A DNA stretch of 64,000 bases, taken from contig WGNV01000002.1 of NCBI GenBank assembly GCA_016124375.1, forward strand, positions 372,001 to 436,000. Direction: 5' to 3'. This DNA comes from Tepidisphaera sp. GTDB lineage: Bacteria > Planctomycetota > Phycisphaerae > Phycisphaerales > UBA1924. Positions 60,684 through 64,000 of the stretch are shown one piece after another; position 1 is the first letter of the stretch, and each line of letters starts with the position of its first letter. The translations under genes were made by a program, and so were the position numbers. Below the pieces are notes generated by a model, which saw only the letters and a list, made by a program, of their open reading frames with translations, had not been told where the DNA came from and did no database searches.

Positions 60684-62297
60684 TCAGTGCACCGCCCCGG
60701 GGTCTTCCGGCGCCGGCGCCGCCTTGCCGACGCTGTCACACGTCTTGACCCCGCCCCGCATCAGGTTGTCCAATCGCTCACCCTCCAGGGTCTTGTCCTT
60801 GTTGTTCCAGATCGCCACCACCACAAACCACCGCCCGTCATCGCGTCGCATCATGAGCGCCGCCGCCGCCACACCCGGCTCCGCACCCCAGGCCCCATAC
60901 GCTCGGGGCCACCTCGATGCATCCAGTTCAATCCCCACCCCCGCCGCAAGCCCGTCCAGGAGGTGCTCGCAGCCGGGCCGCTCGCTCAGCGTCTTCAGGT
61001 GCGCCATCGTCGCCGCCAGCGTCTCGGGCAGCGCGAAGTACCCAACCTTGTCCAGCAGCCGGGGTTCCGTCCAATCCTCCAGCTTCGCCCACTGCGGCTC
61101 AAGCCCCGCGATTTCACCCCCCGCCTCCAGCTTCGCCCGCTTCTGCTCAGGTAGGTCGGTCACAAAATCCGTCACCAGCGCGTCCCGATCCGTCAGCTTG
61201 AGCGCGAACATCTCCCGCGGCGACAGCAGCGGCAACCTCGCCCCGGCGGTGCGGGGCGTGTCCCTCTCCACCACCTTCTCAACTTCCTCCCGCCCCACCA
61301 GCCGAAAAACGTGCTCCATCGCCGTCGTGTCCGCGCTGGCGCACATCCGCCGCACCATTTCTCCCAGCGCCAGCGTCTGGCCCGCTTCCATCCCGCTGGT
61401 CTCGCCACCCGGGATGCACTTGTACTCGTCCTTCACCGTCACAGGCTGATCCCACGCGAGCGCTCTGCCCGCCACGCGCGATCCGACCGCGTCCAGCAGC
61501 CACAACCTCATCAGCCCGGCGATCGCACCATCTTCCGCCCGCCCAAACTCGTAAATCACCCTCAGGATCCGCCGGCTCGGATCCGGAGCGACTTCATCCT
61601 CCGTCGCAGGCGTGGCGTCGCCGCTCTTTGCCGGTGCCCCTCCGGCCGCACCTTCCCGGGCCTGCTCCTCCCCGGGCTTGTTGGCCCCGCCATCGGTTCC
61701 CACGATCTCATACGCCCCGAACAGCACGCTGCCCCCGACGTCCGACTCCACCTCGTCCGGCGCCTCCGCCCCCTTCCCGACTGACGAGAACCCCGCGGGA
61801 TTGAAATACAAACCCGCGATCTTCTTCGTCTGGTCATGCAGCGACAGAAACACGATGAAAAATCGCCGGGTGTTCTCACCCTTCAGCGTCCCCGAGAGCG
61901 CCAGGCGGTTCAGGTCCTCCTCTTCCACCCGCACGAGTTCCACCTTCGCACCACCAAACGTTTTTTCCCGCAGCGTCGTCAAGACCTCCCGGATCTTCTC
62001 GACCGGGTAGATCTGCAGGTACCGGGGGGTGAAGTGCGACGCGATGTCCCCCGGGTCCGCCCCGTTGATCACCCCAAGCACCCACGCCAGCTCCCGCCCC
62101 GCATCGCTGTCCGGAGGCTCCACGGGCGTCGCATCCGCGCCATCCTCACCATCACCGCCTTCGGGCGGGCTCACCGGCGCCGGCCGGTCCTGGTGTCGGG
62201 CCGGCGCATCCTGCCCAAGGGCCGCGCCCCCAATCATGCTGACCGCCAGCCACCCGAGAAGGACGAGCCGCCACGCCGCACCCATCGCCGCTTTCAT
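60684..62297 (-). CDS. Secreted LpqF/ORF12-like protein, serine-hydrolase motifs lost
   Basis: 537 aa from the ATG at 62297 (GGAAGGA just upstream). A signal peptide (MKAAMGAAWRLVLLGWLAVSMIGGAALG) is followed by a delta-isomerase-like domain (about 68-170, VINGADPGDIASHFTPRYL) and a beta-lactamase-like region with WDQPVTVKDEYKCIPGGETSGMEAGQTL and PLLSPREMFALKL. The SxxK motif expected near IAGLMRLWLLD is absent (Gly261, Arg264), SDN reads SAD (321-323), and there is no KTG. It may be a pseudoenzyme; family identification is by eye. Confidence 0.6.
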   Translation of the reverse strand: MKAAMGAAWRLVLLGWLAVSMIGGAALGQDAPARHQDRPAPVSPPEGGDGEDGADATPVEPPDSDAGRELAWVLGVINGADPGDIASHFTPRYLQIYPVEKIREVLTTLREKTFGGAKVELVRVEEEDLNRLALSGTLKGENTRRFFIVFLSLHDQTKKIAGLYFNPAGFSSVGKGAEAPDEVESDVGGSVLFGAYEIVGTDGGANKPGEEQAREGAAGGAPAKSGDATPATEDEVAPDPSRRILRVIYEFGRAEDGAIAGLMRLWLLDAVGSRVAGRALAWDQPVTVKDEYKCIPGGETSGMEAGQTLALGEMVRRMCASADTTAMEHVFRLVGREEVEKVVERDTPRTAGARLPLLSPREMFALKLTDRDALVTDFVTDLPEQKRAKLEAGGEIAGLEPQWAKLEDWTEPRLLDKVGYFALPETLAATMAHLKTLSERPGCEHLLDGLAAGVGIELDASRWPRAYGAWGAEPGVAAAALMMRRDDGRWFVVVAIWNNKDKTLEGERLDNLMRGGVKTCDSVGKAAPAPEDPGAVH

Positions 62298-62363
62298 GGC
62301 CTGTCCTTCCCGTGGCTTGGCCACGCGTGAATTTCCCTCGGCCCCGACATAACGTTACGTCCG

Positions 62364-63722
62364 ATGATCAAGCAAGTTGCAGTCACCGGCCTCGGCGTCG
62401 TCACCCCATACGGTGTCGGCATCGACGCCCTCTGGTCCGGCCTCACCTCCGGCCTCTCCACCCTCGGCCCCTGCACCCGCCTTGATCTCTCGGGTTTCCC
62501 CTGCCGCCTGGCAGGCGAGATCAAAGACTTCTCTGCCAAAGACCACGTCCCCAAGCACTACCGCAAGGCCGTCAAGGTCATGGCCCGCGACACCGAGATG
62601 GCCGTCGCCGCCGCCAAGGCCGCCGTTGAAGACGCCCGCCTCTTCACCCGCGCCCACGCCGACACCCAGCCCACGCCCACCTACCCCGCCGATCGCACCG
62701 GCTGTCACATCGGCGCTGGCCTCATCGCCGCCGAGACCCTCGAGCTCACCCAGGCCCTCGCCACCGCCACCGCCCCCTCTGGCGAGTTCAGCCTGAAGGA
62801 CTGGGGCACCATCGACGCCCCCGGCGGCATGAACAACCTCCAACCCCTCTGGCTCCTCAAGTACCTCCCCAACATGCTCGCCTGCCACGTCTCCATCATC
62901 CACGGAGCCGAGGGCGCCTCCAACACCATCACCTGCGGCGAGGCCTCCGGCCTCCTCTGCCTCGGCGAAAGCCGTCGCGTCATCGAACGCGGCGAATGCG
63001 ACCTCTGCTTCTCCGGCAGCGCCGAATCCAAGCTCTGCCACATGGGCGTCCTCCGCGCCGCCCTCGCCGGGCGCCTCGCCGATACCTCCGGCCTCGCTTC
63101 CGGCCCCGACGCCGTCAGACCCTTCGACCCCGCCTCCCGTGGCACCCTCGTCGGCGAAGGTGGCGGCATCACCATCCTTGAAGAACTCACCCACGCCAAG
63201 TCCCGCAACGCCACCATCTACGCGCACCTCACCGGCTTCGGTGCCGCCCACAGCGTCCCCGCCCCAATCCCCCCCGCCTCCGGGGCCGCAGCCCCAGATG
63301 GTTCGCACGCGAACCTTGGCCTCGCCCGGGCCATCCGTTCTGCCCTGGCCGATGCCAAGCTCCAGCCTGCGGACATCGACCTGATCGTCACCCAGGGCAC
63401 AGGCGTGCCCATGCTCGACAGCGCCGAACTCGCCGCCTTGCAGCAGGTGTTCGCCGGCTCGCTCCAAAAAATCCCGCTCTTTTCGCTCGCCCCCTTCATG
63501 GGCGACCTCGCCGCCGGGCAGGGGGGCGTTCAGGTCGCGGTCGCCGCCCTTGCGCTTCACCGCCAAACCCTTCCCCCGCAACTCCACGGGGGTGCTCCCA
63601 CGCCAAGCGCAAATGTCCGCGCCCGCCCGGCCACGCCCGCCCGCCTGCGAAACGTGCTCATACAATCCGGCTCCCTCACGGGCCAGAACGCCGCCATGAT
63701 CCTGAGCGCCGCAACCGCCTGA
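62364..63722 (+). CDS. Beta-ketoacyl synthase-like protein with altered catalytic residues
   Basis: 452 aa. The KAS fold is clear: VAVTGLGVVTPYGVG at the N-terminus, TITCGEASGLLCLGE around Cys191, RPFDPASRGTLVGEGGGITILEELTHAKSR, and the C-terminal half. The first active-site His reads TQGTG (Gln344) and the second MGDLAAGQG (Asp381), while Cys191 is kept. Condensation activity is therefore doubtful. It may be a chain-length-factor-like partner or bind acyl groups. No acyl carrier protein or partner KAS is in the window. Confidence 0.8.
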   Translation: MIKQVAVTGLGVVTPYGVGIDALWSGLTSGLSTLGPCTRLDLSGFPCRLAGEIKDFSAKDHVPKHYRKAVKVMARDTEMAVAAAKAAVEDARLFTRAHADTQPTPTYPADRTGCHIGAGLIAAETLELTQALATATAPSGEFSLKDWGTIDAPGGMNNLQPLWLLKYLPNMLACHVSIIHGAEGASNTITCGEASGLLCLGESRRVIERGECDLCFSGSAESKLCHMGVLRAALAGRLADTSGLASGPDAVRPFDPASRGTLVGEGGGITILEELTHAKSRNATIYAHLTGFGAAHSVPAPIPPASGAAAPDGSHANLGLARAIRSALADAKLQPADIDLIVTQGTGVPMLDSAELAALQQVFAGSLQKIPLFSLAPFMGDLAAGQGGVQVAVAALALHRQTLPPQLHGGAPTPSANVRARPATPARLRNVLIQSGSLTGQNAAMILSAATA

Positions 63723-64000
63723 CAAAAAAAACTTCGACTTCGACGCGCCGGGCGGATTTCGGCATCCAACACTCACGCGGCACTCGAACCGATTGGTCCG
63801 GCAGACCGCAACACCTCATTCACCCCACGCACCCCACCCAACAGCCGAGCACACACTCACCCACCGCCGACCAACGCTTTCCAGGCCCGCCGCATTCCGC
63901 GGCCCCCTCACAAACCCGCACCCCACACCCCATCTTCCTCACGAAGCCGCGCACCCGCCGCGAACACGTCCCCGCGAACACCAATCCGTTTCACACAGTT
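63723..64000. other. Right-edge region without visible gene
   Basis: 278 nt, very C-rich on the given strand with many CACCC/CCACC words and an A8 run at 63723-63730. No credible coding frame, RNA or repeat was recognised; a gene starting outside the window cannot be excluded. Confidence 0.4.

Overview
The window looks like a chromosomal segment of a planctomycete, most likely of the Phycisphaerae type. The evidence is very high GC, many GTG/TTG starts, planctomycete-style families (YdjY-domain lipoprotein, zinc-ribbon membrane proteins, UVR-motif protein, large secreted proteins of unknown function), many ATGA/GTGA gene overlaps, and short palindromic repeats between and inside genes. No rRNA, tRNA, CRISPR array, transposase or phage gene was seen, so this is core and near-core chromosome rather than an island. 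The assignment rests on gene content only.

Layout. 1-2.4 kb: type IV pilus ATPases pilB and pilT (pilT runs off the left edge). 2.7-9.1 kb: coaB, an A-type Fe-S carrier, an ACT protein, a methyltransferase, trxB, a secreted protein and the main-type sigma factor. 9.4-20.4 kb: UVR-motif protein, murD plus a YdjY lipoprotein, an HtrA protease, panB, apgM, an agmatinase-family enzyme and a site-2 protease. 20.5-24.8 kb: the ribH-nusB-ftsY operon, then a HEAT lipoprotein, RsbW-like kinase, STAS protein and MlaE-type permease. 24.9-30.6 kb: guaA, a prolyl oligopeptidase lipoprotein and a sigma/anti-sigma-like pair. 30.6-46.2 kb: an ABC ATPase with a large membrane protein, an RND efflux pump, a phosphatase-cytochrome fusion, and a MarR-MacA-MacB-MacB-TolC export operon. 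46.2-53.7 kb: a tightly overlapping envelope-glycan type cluster (GT-C-like protein, sugar epimerase, GMC oxidoreductase, small membrane protein, GT2). 53.8-64 kb: glycerate kinase, DUF4190, GNAT, threonine aldolase, zinc-ribbon protein, Hsp20, MlaF-type ATPase, a degenerate serine-hydrolase-like lipoprotein or secreted protein, and a ketosynthase with altered catalytic residues.

How the genes work together. Envelope themes dominate: pili, peptidoglycan (murD), lipid transport (MlaE/MlaF/STAS), two efflux systems, HtrA quality control, site-2 proteolysis and glycan synthesis. Housekeeping operons (ribH-nusB-ftsY, guaA, panB/coaB for coenzyme A) are interspersed.

Most unusual signals: (1) a REPIN-like element, two inverted copies of one palindromic unit, present as two 80-nt copies with a compensatory stem change and one degenerate 91-nt copy; (2) in-frame palindromes with a GGA loop inside murD and its neighbour, encoding GTGGTPVPR and HHSESGAT; (3) a CX5R phosphatase fused to a cytochrome c'-like CXXCH domain; (4) an RsbW-like kinase beside a MlaB-like STAS protein and a MlaE permease; (5) a ketosynthase keeping its Cys but with Gln and Asp where two His are expected; (6) a LpqF/ORF12-like protein lacking its serine-hydrolase motifs.
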